From the NCBI RefSeq assembly GCF_002221505.1, contig NZ_CP011036.1:2232001-2296000 (forward strand): DNA of 64,000 nucleotides. Direction: 5' to 3'. The DNA is from Pseudoalteromonas nigrifaciens. GTDB taxonomy: Bacteria > Pseudomonadota > Gammaproteobacteria > Enterobacterales > Alteromonadaceae. Below, in pieces: positions 8,264 to 18,557 of this stretch. The translations under genes were made by a program, and so were the position numbers. The notes under the pieces were generated by a model. That model was not told the origin of the DNA. It worked only from the letters and a program-made list of their open reading frames with translations, and made no database searches. Numbering within the stretch: the stretch's first letter is position 1; each line of letters begins with the position of its first letter.

Positions 8264-9114
8264 TTGTTTTTTATTGATTGAATTTCAGATTGTAGCGTTC
8301 CCTCTTCAAAATAAACTTCTACCTCTGAATCAGGGCCATAACAATACGTATCACAAAGATTGTCCCCGAGTAAGTTATAACAACTGGATACAGTATTGTG
8401 ATTCTTAACTAATATTAGTTCTGCAGCAGTAGTTACTAACTCTCTATGTTTAACTGCAGTTGGAGTAGCGTCTTGAGCTTTATCATCAGTGATAAGGTCT
8501 ATGAAACTTGGTAGGCTTGATTTATCGACCACCTTAAAAGCTACTTTTGCTGATAGCCCTTGGGATAAAAGCTGCTGTTGACGCTCATTTAATTGAGTTA
8601 TGTCATAGCCATCACTGAAAACCTTTAAATGAATATCGTTGGTAATTATACTTTCCCAATCACTATCAACCTCAAGTGCGGTATTTAGCTCTAGCATATC
8701 CCAGGTTAAAACACCTGAAAAATCGAAGTCGTGCCCAGTAAATAACTTATTCGGCATCTGCCCTTTTGAGTAAAACAGCCTCTCAGATACTTGCTGGTGG
8801 GTAAATTGTGTGTAGCCTAGTTGCATTCCACGGCATTTATGCTCAAGTAAATTAACTCGTTTATGCAAGTTATGCTTTACCATGAATGGCTTAATCTTTT
8901 CTTCAAACTCATTTGCGTAGTTAGCAAAACCACCCTTAATACCGAGGCTTTTAGCTAGTATATTAAGCCTTGTGGTAGGAGATATTTTTTCTCTGTCTTT
9001 AATAATTTTTTTAGCTGAGTATTTTAAGTTCTCTGGTGTTAAACCAGTTAAAGGCAGTATATGAAATTTTTCTAGAGGGATGTATGTAGTTGGAACTGAG
9101 GTATTGTTTTTCAT
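8239..9114 (-). CDS. Uncharacterised 291-aa protein paired with the FGE-like gene
   Basis: No named domain is recognised. The first ~90 residues are basic and helix-rich, with NILAKSLGIKGGFANYANEF giving a helix-turn-helix feel. The remainder is mixed alpha/beta and ends close to EVEVYFEEGTL. It is the first gene of a two-gene leftward unit whose second member overlaps its end. It is divergent from the BREX regulator brxR, with which it shares the upstream region. A DNA-binding start plus a ligand-binding-fold partner suggests a sensor pair, but this is a guess. Confidence 0.55.
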   Translation of the reverse strand: MKNNTSVPTTYIPLEKFHILPLTGLTPENLKYSAKKIIKDREKISPTTRLNILAKSLGIKGGFANYANEFEEKIKPFMVKHNLHKRVNLLEHKCRGMQLGYTQFTHQQVSERLFYSKGQMPNKLFTGHDFDFSGVLTWDMLELNTALEVDSDWESIITNDIHLKVFSDGYDITQLNERQQQLLSQGLSAKVAFKVVDKSSLPSFIDLITDDKAQDATPTAVKHRELVTTAAELILVKNHNTVSSCYNLLGDNLCDTYCYGPDSEVEVYFEEGTLQSEIQSIKNKWSFFQMH

Positions 9115-9421
9115 TCTATAACCTTAAAAAATAGTTAAAGCCCCGTTGTATATTTTAAACGGCGTACTTCTGGCTACTAAGTCCAAGAATGAAGTGTATA
9201 TCGTAGGTGTTATCTGAAAACGATTCGAGTGCTTTGTTTTGTAAGAAGTACATTACAAACCGCAGGTAAGCCTCTGCCCTTAAAACGCAATTTAATTGCT
9301 AAAACATTTAATGTCAAATGTTTATTGTAGTTATTTAAGAAACACACCACATTAACTCATTTTGATTGCATCTTTAACTTTGCCTGATATAGTTACTACA
9401 AAATAATGATTTAGTATATTT
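9115..9421 (+). promoter_or_regulatory. BREX operon control region with candidate BrxR operator
   Basis: This 307-bp gap holds no gene. AAACATTT (9302-9309) and AAATGTTT (9316-9323) form an 8-bp inverted repeat with a 6-bp spacer, a plausible operator for the WYL-type regulator BrxR. Downstream, TTGCAT (9366-9371) and TATAGT (9388-9393) are spaced by 16 bp and could be the -35 and -10 boxes of the operon, about 28 bp before the brxR start. BrxR-type proteins are known to bind inverted repeats upstream of their own gene; these exact sites are inferred. Confidence 0.5.
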
Positions 9422-10297
9422 ATGACTAGTACCGCATTGGATGCACTCACACATGCGCAGAGGGAACGCTTAGCGTTCATAGATTTTAATCTGCAGTACT
9501 TTGGCCAAGTTGCAAGAGCTGATTTAATTCAGCGTTTCAAAACTGGCTTAGCCGCGTGTACTCGTGATTTTTCATCATATAAAGAACTTGCACCCAAAAA
9601 TCTATTATTGAGTCATACAACTAAAAGCTACCACCGCTTAGAAAGCTTTAAACCCCTTTTCGAACACAACGCTGAGAGTATTCTCAGCGCCTTATGCCGT
9701 GGTTTTGGTGATGGCTTATCAAGTAATATTCAGCCTAGTAGTTACTGCCAAGATGCAACGCGCTTGATACACCCAAATAGTGAAGTAATCGCGACTCTTA
9801 TGCGTGCTATTACGTCTAAGCTCGCTATTGAGTGCCAATATACATCACTAACCTCAGGCACTACTTCAAAGCTATTGGTACCCCACTCTATTGTAAATAA
9901 TGGTACTCGCTGGCATGTACGAGCTTTTGATAGAACCAAGCAACAGTTTAGAGATTTTGTTACCACCCGTATTGAATGTCCAAAAATACTGCTGTCACTC
10001 ATTAAACCTGAAGAATCCGCAGATAAAGACACCCAATGGCAGACCATATACGATATAATTTTAACCCCGCATCCAAAGCTACAATATCCAAAAGCAATAG
10101 AGCTTGATTACGCAATGGAAAATGGGCAATTAAAATTAGAAATAAGAGCCGCTCTACTTGGTTATTTGCTTAGGCAGTGGAATGTAGACTGTACAGATAA
10201 AGGCATATTAAACTGTAATACTTACCAGCTGCATTTGAGCAATAAATCACAGCTTAATCTTAAAGATATTGAGATAGCCCCAGGCTATCAGGAATGA
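9422..10297 (+). CDS. brxR: BrxR-type WYL-domain transcriptional regulator of BREX
   Basis: A 291-aa regulator with an N-terminal winged helix (residues about 10-70, LAFIDFNLQYFGQVARADLIQRF), a central WYL-type beta-sandwich (about 125-195, with IVNNGTRWHVRAFDRTKQQFRDF) and a C-terminal extension ending in the LLGYLLRQWNV region. This matches BrxR/CapW-like repressors that sit at the front of BREX and other defence operons. The stop overlaps the brxA start by 4 bp (ATGA), so it is cotranscribed. A candidate inverted-repeat operator lies 100 bp upstream. Confidence 0.85.
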   Translation: MTSTALDALTHAQRERLAFIDFNLQYFGQVARADLIQRFKTGLAACTRDFSSYKELAPKNLLLSHTTKSYHRLESFKPLFEHNAESILSALCRGFGDGLSSNIQPSSYCQDATRLIHPNSEVIATLMRAITSKLAIECQYTSLTSGTTSKLLVPHSIVNNGTRWHVRAFDRTKQQFRDFVTTRIECPKILLSLIKPEESADKDTQWQTIYDIILTPHPKLQYPKAIELDYAMENGQLKLEIRAALLGYLLRQWNVDCTDKGILNCNTYQLHLSNKSQLNLKDIEIAPGYQE

Positions 10298-11061
10298 ACA
10301 TGGTTGAAGAAAACACACTTAGCCAAATAGGCTTCAAATTTGGTAAAAATGGCGCTCACTCAGCTAGAAGTATGATGATCGAAGATCTTAAATTATTACT
10401 TTTTTCCCGTGATGAAGCTGCAACACAAGAAGATTACCGAGAAGATATTGTAAATTTCAATATATTACATAAACCAACAGAAAAGTCGCGTTTATTAACA
10501 TATAGGCATCTTATTGACCTATATACACTAGACAAAAATATAACTTTATTTAGTGTATTAAGAAGTTGGTGGGAAATTAAAGAGGACTCTCAGGCTTTGC
10601 TTGCACTTCAGCTTGCTGTTGCAAGAGATCCATTGCTGCGTTCTTCCGTTCAAGTAATCCAACAGTTAGAAATCGGCGAACATTTACCCAGAGAAACAAT
10701 GGAAACATTTTTAGCTAAAGACGATCCCATGCGTTTTAGCTCGGCATCATTAAAATCATTTGCCCAAAATATTAATGGTACGTGGACACAGGCTGGTTAT
10801 TTATCAGGTAAAAATAAAAAGTATCGTGAAATTCCGCTTGTTAGTTTCGTTAATGTTGCATACTCGCTTTTTTTAGGACATTGCAATGGATACAGTGGTC
10901 AACGATTATTCGACAGTTTCTGGTGTCAAATGCTTTGCCAAGATATGAACACACTATACGATTTAGCTTACATGGCATCATTAAGAGGCCTTATAAAGTA
11001 TAAGCATGCCGGTGATGTTATTGAGATTTCGTTTCCTGACATTACATTACCGGAGCTCTGA
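10294..11061 (+). CDS. brxA: BREX protein BrxA (DUF1819)
   Basis: A 255-aa protein that fits BrxA in length, order and pattern: an early NILHKPTEKSRLLTYRHLIDLY helix region, RDPLLRSSV in the middle and GTWTQAGYLSGK further on. BrxA is a small DNA-binding component of BREX type 1, a phage-exclusion system linked to site-specific adenine methylation. It overlaps brxR by 4 bp and precedes brxB by 2 bp. An alternative start two codons downstream (MVEEN) is possible. Confidence 0.88.
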   Translation: MNMVEENTLSQIGFKFGKNGAHSARSMMIEDLKLLLFSRDEAATQEDYREDIVNFNILHKPTEKSRLLTYRHLIDLYTLDKNITLFSVLRSWWEIKEDSQALLALQLAVARDPLLRSSVQVIQQLEIGEHLPRETMETFLAKDDPMRFSSASLKSFAQNINGTWTQAGYLSGKNKKYREIPLVSFVNVAYSLFLGHCNGYSGQRLFDSFWCQMLCQDMNTLYDLAYMASLRGLIKYKHAGDVIEISFPDITLPEL

Positions 11062-11063
11062 AC

Positions 11064-11603
11064 ATGGCTGATCGAATATCAAAGCTACTAGAAAGTTATG
11101 AAAGTCACATAAGCATACAATGGAATCAGCTACTTTCTGCTGAAGAACGAGCAGTAATAGTCGTATATGACAAAGCTGATGAGCTCAAATTGCAAGCTCG
11201 TTTGGGAGAGTTTGAGCTAGCTACTAAAACTCATCAACATGGTTGGCAACATTACGATCTAAGCGACGCCTTTCCTAATTGGATGATGAATCAAAAAAGA
11301 ATAACGCCATACTTTAAGCGGCCTGGACTTCTAAAAACTAAATACAGCTATTTTTTTGAAGATTTAGTCGAGCAAATTATAACGAATATAGAACCCTCTC
11401 ATACAGAAAAAGACGTACTCTGTTTATCTAGTTGCGGCACACTATTTGGTTTTTTATCTATATCCGACTTACTTAAAGCCATCAGCAAACGCGTTACTGG
11501 TCGAGTAGTATTATTCTTCCCTGGCGAAAAAATAGATAATGTATTCAGGTTATTAGATGCAACAGATGGTTGGGGCTACCAAGCCACTACAATTTCAAAT
11601 TAA
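11064..11603 (+). CDS. brxB: BREX protein BrxB (DUF1788)
   Basis: A 179-aa protein of the DUF1788/BrxB family, recognised by SILWNQ-like start, the YSYFFEDLVEQI stretch, LCLSSCGTLFGFLSISDLL and VTGRVVLFFPGE. It is an essential small component of BREX type 1 with no known catalytic activity. It sits in the canonical position between brxA and brxC, 2 bp after the former and 11 bp before the latter. Confidence 0.88.
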   Translation: MADRISKLLESYESHISIQWNQLLSAEERAVIVVYDKADELKLQARLGEFELATKTHQHGWQHYDLSDAFPNWMMNQKRITPYFKRPGLLKTKYSYFFEDLVEQIITNIEPSHTEKDVLCLSSCGTLFGFLSISDLLKAISKRVTGRVVLFFPGEKIDNVFRLLDATDGWGYQATTISN

Positions 11604-11614
11604 GGAACAATAAA

Positions 11615-14600
11615 ATGTTACATGAAATTTTTCATAATGATCCACTGAAAAAACGGTTAGCTAACAACGGAGTAGCAACTGTAAACGACGATACATCAAA
11701 TGAGTCATATCAAACTCTTATTTACGAATTAGAAACCTTTGTATGTACAGGTGCTTATGAAAAAGGCTTTCAAGCAATATTAGATGCATTCCTCAGTAAC
11801 TTGGAAACAAATGAGCCTGATAAGCCTGATAAACCTGATAAACCTGATAAAAAAACAAATGAACAGCCAGGCGTTTGGATCAGTGGCTTTTATGGTTCAG
11901 GTAAATCTCATTTAGCAAAAATGATAAGAACACTTTGGACTAATAATGAAATAGAGGCTGGTAAAACAGCTAGAAGTTACACAGACTTACCTGAAAAAAT
12001 TGGTAAATCCCTAGATGAGTTAACTCAAGTAGCGAATAATTATGGTGGTCTTCATGCTGTATCTGGAACATTAGGCTCTGGCACAAGCAACGTCCGTCTT
12101 ACATTATTAGGACTAATTTTTAAATCTGCGGGCCTACCAGAACAATACCATTTAGCACAGTTTGTTATGTGGCTTAAAAGCAAAGGTATATATCAACAAG
12201 TAAGAGAGTTTGTTGAACAAAACGATGATGCTCAAGATTCATGGCGAGAAGAATTAAAAGACTTTTATATTTCAGAACTTATAGCTGAAGCGTTATCTCA
12301 ACACCTACCAGGCAATAAAACGCTAGATAACATATCAGATTTATTATTAGCCCAATTCCCCGAAAAAACAGAAGTTTCACTAGACGAAATGATATCAGCA
12401 ATTGTTGATGCGTTATCTCGTAATAACGAGATGCCTCTTACGCTCATTGTCTTAGATGAGTTACAACAGTTTTTGGCACAAGACTACGAAAAACGTGTTT
12501 ATGAGGTTCAAGAAATTGTTGAAAAGTGCTGTAAAGCGAGTCAACTAAAATCAAAATTACTATTTGTTGCCACAGGACAAAGTGCATTAAATAGTAGCGC
12601 TTTATTAATGAAACTGCTTGGACGTTTTCAAGTCCCAGTTCAGCTTGCTGATACAGATGTAGACGAAGTAATACGAAAGGTTATTTTACTTAAAAAAGAA
12701 TCAGCTAAGCCAAATATTTCAAACTTACTTAACGATAATTTGGGTGAAATAACTCGTCACCTGGGTGGCAGTAAGATAGCACATAGGCGTGATGATGAGA
12801 AAAATATTGTTGCCGATTATCCACTATTACCAGTCCGTCGTCGTTTTTGGGAAGAAGTACTCCCTGCATTAGATAGAACAGGCACTGGCTCACAGTTACG
12901 TAACCAATTAAGAATTGTCCACGATGCACTGAAACAAAATGCAAACCAACCTCTTGGTTATATAGTACCTGCTGATTTCATTTATCAACAGATTGCAACT
13001 AGCCTGTTACAGGCTGGCGTTATATCTAAAAGTATTCATGAAACAATTGGTGGAAAAATGTCAGGTAATGCTGAGCAACAACTTCAAGCTCGCTTACTCT
13101 CACTTATTTTACTTATTGGCAAACTGCCTGAAGAAAAACAGCTTGGTATTTATGCTACTGAAGAAGCACTAGCTGATCTTTTATTAGAAAACTTAACTAC
13201 TGGCAAACATGAATTACGGCCACTAGTGCCTAAAATGCTTAAAGTGCTTGAAGATGAACACGAAATTATGGCGCGCGATACTGACGAAGGCCGTATTTAT
13301 AATTTACAAACACTAGAAAGCCAAGCTTGGTACGATGAATTTAGAAACCAAGAGAATGACTTACTAGGAAACCAGCAAACATTAGACGCTTACCGTAGTA
13401 AAGAAATACAAAGTTATATTCGCAAGCAAGTAGCAAAAGTACGTATAACACAAGGTGAAGTCGCTGTTTCTCGCCCTCCTAGCGTTATTTTTGATTTGGT
13501 ATTACCTGCAGATGCAAATAAACGCATTTCAATATGGGCTCCAGAGCAAAGCAAGCGTGAATTTGATGATGAATCTCGTGGAGCCGATTCAGATAGTTCA
13601 ACTATTTTCGTTTATGTTCCTAATAGTTACCGAAGCGAACTACAAAAAGCAATAGTTGAATTTAAAGCCGCTGAAAACACTCTAGAAGTAAGAGGCAGAG
13701 CCACAACAGATGCTGGTAAAGATGCACGACAAGCAATGGAAACACGTTTGCGTAGTGCCGAAAATACCAAAAAACGATTACTTAATGAGATTTTTGAGTC
13801 GATTCAAGTACGCATGGCTGGCGGTCAAGAAGTAGAGGGTGATTCCCTTTACGAACAAGTACAACATGCCGGAGAGCTAGCTTGCCAACGCCTTTATCAT
13901 AAATTCAAAATGGCTGATAATAAAGGTTGGGCTAAAGTATATGAGCGAGCAAGTACTCAGGGCGATGCAAATGCACTTGAGGCGATTGGCTATAACGATG
14001 AAGCTGAAAAGCACCCTGTTTGCGCCGAAATCAAACGCTATATTGGCGTAATGAAAACTGGTAGAGAAATTATTGAACAATTCGATAATGCTCCTTATGG
14101 TTGGGGTAAAGACACTATTGAAGGAGCTTTGTATGCCATGCTAGCCGCAGGCGTGTTAAAAGCCAATGACGGACAAGAGAATTCTATTGATGCCAAAAGC
14201 TTAGTTCGCTCTTCTGTTACCCAAACTAAATTCCGCCCAGAAAGCGTTACATTAAACAAAGTACAGATTATTAAGATCCGTGGTTTAATTAATGCCCTGC
14301 TACCTGAAGGGCAAAATTGTAGTACAGGCGAAGAACACAGTAAGCTAAAGTTAGCAATTCAAAATGCCAAGCATATTGCGCGAAGTGCAGGTGGTGAAGC
14401 TCCATTGCCTTTAGCACCTAGTACCACAATCCTTACCAACTTAGAAATATACGATGGTAACGAGCAGTTACAACACGCATTCGACTCAAAAGACGAAATC
14501 CTAAACCATTTTAATCAATGGCAAGAACAAGCCGATTTAGCTAAAGTGCGTATCAATCAATACTCAGAGCTTAAAACAGCCATTCATTACTGTAAAAATT

Positions 14601-15124
14601 TAGCTGTTTATAAAAACTTAGAGCAACAGCATCAAGCTATTATTAATAATCGTAACTTATTAGACGACCCAAACCCAGTACCACCTTTACTTAGCCAAGC
14701 TGCAAATGCATTAAGGGATCAGATAACGGCTAAACTTACTGAATACGAAAACGAGTTTAACACTTGCCTTCTCGACTTAAATGACGATGAAAACTGGGCG
14801 GAAATCTCCCAGGATAAACAACAAGCACTACTTGCTGAACGTAAATTGTTAAACATCCCTACTGTTGACTTATCAAGCACAGCTGCAGTATATGACGCTG
14901 TTGATGAAACCAGCTTTGAACAATGGAGTGACCGCATATCTGCCCTACCGGGTAAGTTTAGTGCTCTGTTAAAAGATGCAATTAGCGAACTTACTCCAAA
15001 AGTAAGGTATAGCCGAATTAATAAGCCCATGATTAAAACAGAAGATGACCTTCAAAAATGGCTTAGTGAGGTTGAGGCACAAATAAAAGCAGAGCTTACT
15101 AACGGCCCTGTAGTACCTAGCTAA
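11615..15124 (+). CDS. brxC: BREX P-loop ATPase BrxC
   Basis: A 1169-aa ATPase. The start was set at the ATG with the ribosome site AAGGAAC; a longer frame reaches back into brxB but has no site of its own. The Walker A motif GFYGSGKSH lies near residues 90-98, and LIVLDELQQFL near residue 285 serves as Walker B. The rest is the long helical BrxC/PglY-type body. BrxC is the large ATPase of the BREX complex, required for methylation and exclusion. An unusual in-frame tandem repeat of Pro-Asp-Lys lies just before the P-loop. It is followed 25 bp later by pglX. Confidence 0.92.
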   Translation: MLHEIFHNDPLKKRLANNGVATVNDDTSNESYQTLIYELETFVCTGAYEKGFQAILDAFLSNLETNEPDKPDKPDKPDKKTNEQPGVWISGFYGSGKSHLAKMIRTLWTNNEIEAGKTARSYTDLPEKIGKSLDELTQVANNYGGLHAVSGTLGSGTSNVRLTLLGLIFKSAGLPEQYHLAQFVMWLKSKGIYQQVREFVEQNDDAQDSWREELKDFYISELIAEALSQHLPGNKTLDNISDLLLAQFPEKTEVSLDEMISAIVDALSRNNEMPLTLIVLDELQQFLAQDYEKRVYEVQEIVEKCCKASQLKSKLLFVATGQSALNSSALLMKLLGRFQVPVQLADTDVDEVIRKVILLKKESAKPNISNLLNDNLGEITRHLGGSKIAHRRDDEKNIVADYPLLPVRRRFWEEVLPALDRTGTGSQLRNQLRIVHDALKQNANQPLGYIVPADFIYQQIATSLLQAGVISKSIHETIGGKMSGNAEQQLQARLLSLILLIGKLPEEKQLGIYATEEALADLLLENLTTGKHELRPLVPKMLKVLEDEHEIMARDTDEGRIYNLQTLESQAWYDEFRNQENDLLGNQQTLDAYRSKEIQSYIRKQVAKVRITQGEVAVSRPPSVIFDLVLPADANKRISIWAPEQSKREFDDESRGADSDSSTIFVYVPNSYRSELQKAIVEFKAAENTLEVRGRATTDAGKDARQAMETRLRSAENTKKRLLNEIFESIQVRMAGGQEVEGDSLYEQVQHAGELACQRLYHKFKMADNKGWAKVYERASTQGDANALEAIGYNDEAEKHPVCAEIKRYIGVMKTGREIIEQFDNAPYGWGKDTIEGALYAMLAAGVLKANDGQENSIDAKSLVRSSVTQTKFRPESVTLNKVQIIKIRGLINALLPEGQNCSTGEEHSKLKLAIQNAKHIARSAGGEAPLPLAPSTTILTNLEIYDGNEQLQHAFDSKDEILNHFNQWQEQADLAKVRINQYSELKTAIHYCKNLAVYKNLEQQHQAIINNRNLLDDPNPVPPLLSQAANALRDQITAKLTEYENEFNTCLLDLNDDENWAEISQDKQQALLAERKLLNIPTVDLSSTAAVYDAVDETSFEQWSDRISALPGKFSALLKDAISELTPKVRYSRINKPMIKTEDDLQKWLSEVEAQIKAELTNGPVVPS
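11816..11851 (+). repeat. Four 9-bp tandem repeats within brxC
   Basis: Four copies of CCTGATAAR in a row encode (Pro-Asp-Lys)4 in a charged linker just upstream of the BrxC Walker A motif. Copy-number change by slippage would keep the frame, lengthening or shortening the linker. Confidence 0.85.
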
Positions 15125-15149
15125 TATAAGCTTGCTAAAGGAATAAAAA

Positions 15150-18100
15150 ATGAGAAAACCATTAGATAAAACATTACGCAGTAAGCTTGAAAAAACAGTA
15201 GAAAAAGCACGTGACATAGTTGAAATAGCAGTAACAGAAGCACTCACTCGTCTAGGTATTAGTGATGGCAGCGCACCTAGCTATTTATCAGACGAAGAAC
15301 GTAAATTAAGAAATCGATTGCGTGCTCATGGCCGCCAATTGGGTGATGTACTCAACAAAGAGTCAGGCAAGCAAGAAACAGAGTTATTAATTAATGAAAT
15401 GGCATACGAGCATTGGCATCGTATGCTATTTGCTCGCTTTTTAGAGCAAAGTGACTTATTAATGTATGACCAAAACACTCACGTAACCCTAGATGAGTGT
15501 TTTGAGCTAGCTGAAGAAGAACCCGATGTAAAAGACGGTTGGGAATTCGCTGGGCAATTAGCACAAAAAATGTTGCCGCAAATATTCCGAGCTGACTCGC
15601 CTGTATTTGAAGTAAAGCTCTCAATTAATCATGTTAATACCCTTGAAGAACTTATTGCTAAACTTCATGAAAACACTTTTCAGGCATCAGACGCCTTAGG
15701 CTGGTGTTATCAATTTTGGCAAAACAAAAAGAAAAAACAGGTTAACGAATCAGGCATAAAAATTGGTGCTAAAGAACTAAGCCCAGTCACTCAGTTATTC
15801 ACCGAACCCTATATGGTGAGCTTTTTACTCGACAATGCATTAGGCGCTTGGTGGGCAAAACATCGTTTAACACAAGACGATTTAGCGACTGCCACCAGTG
15901 AACAAGAGCTTAGAGAACTAGCCTCTATTCCCGGTGTACCGCTTGATTATTTGCGATTTGTTCAAGATGAAGAGTCAAAAACTTGGTCCAATGCCGCAGG
16001 TGATTTTGATAAATGGCCAGAAGATTTAAGTGAATTTAAATCGCTCGACCCTTGCTGTGGGTCAGGTCACTTTTTAGTGGCCAAATTTTTAATGTTAGTG
16101 CCAATGCGCATGGAGTTAGAATCACTAAGCGCTAAACAATCGATTGATAAAGTTATTGCTGAAAATATCCATGGTTTAGAACTTGACCAACGCTGTCTAG
16201 AATTGGCGGCATTTGCCTTAGCTCTTGAAGCATGGCGTTATCCTGGTGCTGGTGGTTATCGCCAGTTACCTGAGTTACAACTAGCTTGCTCTGGTGTATC
16301 AATAACCGAAGCACAGAAAGAATGGAAAGATTTATTAAAGGCTGATAATAGCCAACAAGGTGCTGTTAAGTGGATGCACCAGACATACATCAATGCGCCA
16401 GTGTTAGGTAGTCTAATTGAGCCCGAAAATCATTTTGATAAGCCATGGGATATTATTAATAGTACACTAATTAAAAAGGGTAATATATCTGAAGGATATG
16501 AAACAATTTCTTCTGGTTTAGTGATGTGCTCAAGTATATTAACTAATAGATACCACTTCATAGCAACAAATCCACCTTACCTTACAAAAAATAAATTCAC
16601 GGAAAGTCTTAACGACTTTGTAGAAAAACATTACCCGCTCTCTAAGCTAGATCTAGCGACTGTATTTATTGAAAGGATACGTAAGTTACTTACACCATCC
16701 GGTGTATATGCTTTAGTAACACCTCAACACTGGTTTTATCTTTCTGGTTATAAAAGACTAAGACAAAAAATATTAGAAAGTGACACTATTAAGTTAGCTA
16801 CTGGTCTTGGTGGTGGAGCTGACTCTTTCTCAATTGGACCTGGTAATATAACTACAATATCTATGTTTATCATTAGTGTAAATGAAAAGCATCCGACTTA
16901 TAAAACATTAGATTTATCTTTAATTAAGCCTATATCTAATAAAATAAAAGCTCTAGCTTCTGTAAATTTTAATATTATAAAAGTAGCTCAAGTTGAAAAA
17001 ACAAAAGGGATTGAAATTGTAACCTCTCAATCCGAGACATTAGAGACATTGAATGATTATGTATCCTCTTATGCGGGCTTGCAAAGTGGTGACTTCCCAA
17101 GGTTTGGAAGAAAATTCTTTGAACTAAGCAAAATAACTTCTGCGTGGTCTTTTCAACAAAGTACAGTTAGTAAAAGCTCTAATTTTGGTGGTTTAGAAAA
17201 CCTATTTCACTGGCAAAATGGTCAAGGTGAATATCTTAAATATTTAACAGAAAGGTTAGGCGCTGGAAAGGAGAAAGCCTGGTTGAGGGGAGAGAGTGCC
17301 TGGGGTAATAAAGGAATTTCTGTTAGGACTATGGGTGAACTACCATCCAGCATGTACCTTGGAACTAAATTTGACAATAATGTAGCTGTAATCATACCAG
17401 ACGATCCTAAGGATTTGCCTGGACTTTGGATGTATTGCTCATCTCCAAGTTTTAATAAAAATATAAGATCAATAAATCAAAAGTTAAATGTAGATAATGG
17501 GTACTTATTGAAGGCCAATTACGTAAAAGCTGAATGGGATGAAATCGCGATTAAACAATTTCCTTATGGTCTTCCATTACCATATTGTGATCATCCCACC
17601 CAATGGGTTTTTCACGGTCACCCCTCTGCCTCAGTGACCTGGAATGACGAGACTAAAACTACTTTAATCAGCGAACTACGACAAGATGACACAGTTCTAC
17701 AAGTAGCTTTAGCCCGCTTATTAGGTTACCGCTGGCCAGCAGAGCTGGACACGGAAATGGAATTAGCTCCTGAAATGCGTGAAATCATCGCTCAAAATAA
17801 AGTTTTTGATGGCTTAGTTGATGACGATGGTATTGTCTGTATCCCCGCAGTTCGCAGTGAAAAAAGAGCGGTGAAACGCGTAGAGGCAATTTTACATAAA
17901 GCCTATGGCGATAAGTGGTCTAGCAATGTAGAAGATAACCTTTTAAAAACCGTAAAAGCCAAAGATCTAGAAGAATGGCTACGTGATAAGTTCTTTGATC
18001 AACACTGTAGACTATTTCAACACCGCCCGTTTATTTGGCAAATATGGGATGGCGAAAAAGATGGTTTTTCTGCACTAGTCAACTACCACAAATTTGACTA

Positions 18101-18557
18101 TAAAGCCCTTGAACGCTTAATCTATACTTACCTCGACGATTGGATCGGTTCTCAAAAGCGCGACCTGGCTGATGGAAAAGAAGGGGCTGATATACGCTTA
18201 AGAGCAGCAGAGAATTTGAAAAAACAGTTAGAAGCAATTCTTGTTGGCGAAGAAAGTTTAGATATTTTTGTTCGCTGGAAGCCACTAGCAGAACAACCTA
18301 TCGGTTGGAATCCAGACTTAAATGATGGTGTACGCTTAAACATCCGCCCGTTTATGAAAGCGAAAGATGTCGGTAAAAAAGACGCAGGCATACTGCGTTC
18401 AAAACCCAATATCCACTGGAAAAAAGACCGCGGCACCGACGTGCCTTCAGCCCCATGGTTTGATCTTGGGTTGGAATACGGCGGTAAACAAGGTGACCGT
18501 ATCAACGACCATCACCTAACACTGGCCGAAAAAAAAGCAGCAAAGGAAGCTCAGTAA
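15150..18557 (+). CDS. pglX: BREX-1 adenine-specific DNA methyltransferase PglX
   Basis: An 1135-aa DNA N6-adenine methyltransferase. SAM-binding motif I, LDPCCGSGHFLV, is near residues 298-309, and the catalytic NPPY is near 473-476. Target recognition is expected in the C-terminal half. PglX marks the host genome at a short non-palindromic site so that the BREX complex can discriminate phage DNA. Length and order fit BREX type 1. The region coding for residues about 420-800 looks more AT-rich than its surroundings, as expected for a recombining specificity domain. Its TAA is directly followed by the ATG of the Septu-like ATPase gene. Confidence 0.93.
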   Translation: MRKPLDKTLRSKLEKTVEKARDIVEIAVTEALTRLGISDGSAPSYLSDEERKLRNRLRAHGRQLGDVLNKESGKQETELLINEMAYEHWHRMLFARFLEQSDLLMYDQNTHVTLDECFELAEEEPDVKDGWEFAGQLAQKMLPQIFRADSPVFEVKLSINHVNTLEELIAKLHENTFQASDALGWCYQFWQNKKKKQVNESGIKIGAKELSPVTQLFTEPYMVSFLLDNALGAWWAKHRLTQDDLATATSEQELRELASIPGVPLDYLRFVQDEESKTWSNAAGDFDKWPEDLSEFKSLDPCCGSGHFLVAKFLMLVPMRMELESLSAKQSIDKVIAENIHGLELDQRCLELAAFALALEAWRYPGAGGYRQLPELQLACSGVSITEAQKEWKDLLKADNSQQGAVKWMHQTYINAPVLGSLIEPENHFDKPWDIINSTLIKKGNISEGYETISSGLVMCSSILTNRYHFIATNPPYLTKNKFTESLNDFVEKHYPLSKLDLATVFIERIRKLLTPSGVYALVTPQHWFYLSGYKRLRQKILESDTIKLATGLGGGADSFSIGPGNITTISMFIISVNEKHPTYKTLDLSLIKPISNKIKALASVNFNIIKVAQVEKTKGIEIVTSQSETLETLNDYVSSYAGLQSGDFPRFGRKFFELSKITSAWSFQQSTVSKSSNFGGLENLFHWQNGQGEYLKYLTERLGAGKEKAWLRGESAWGNKGISVRTMGELPSSMYLGTKFDNNVAVIIPDDPKDLPGLWMYCSSPSFNKNIRSINQKLNVDNGYLLKANYVKAEWDEIAIKQFPYGLPLPYCDHPTQWVFHGHPSASVTWNDETKTTLISELRQDDTVLQVALARLLGYRWPAELDTEMELAPEMREIIAQNKVFDGLVDDDGIVCIPAVRSEKRAVKRVEAILHKAYGDKWSSNVEDNLLKTVKAKDLEEWLRDKFFDQHCRLFQHRPFIWQIWDGEKDGFSALVNYHKFDYKALERLIYTYLDDWIGSQKRDLADGKEGADIRLRAAENLKKQLEAILVGEESLDIFVRWKPLAEQPIGWNPDLNDGVRLNIRPFMKAKDVGKKDAGILRSKPNIHWKKDRGTDVPSAPWFDLGLEYGGKQGDRINDHHLTLAEKKAAKEAQ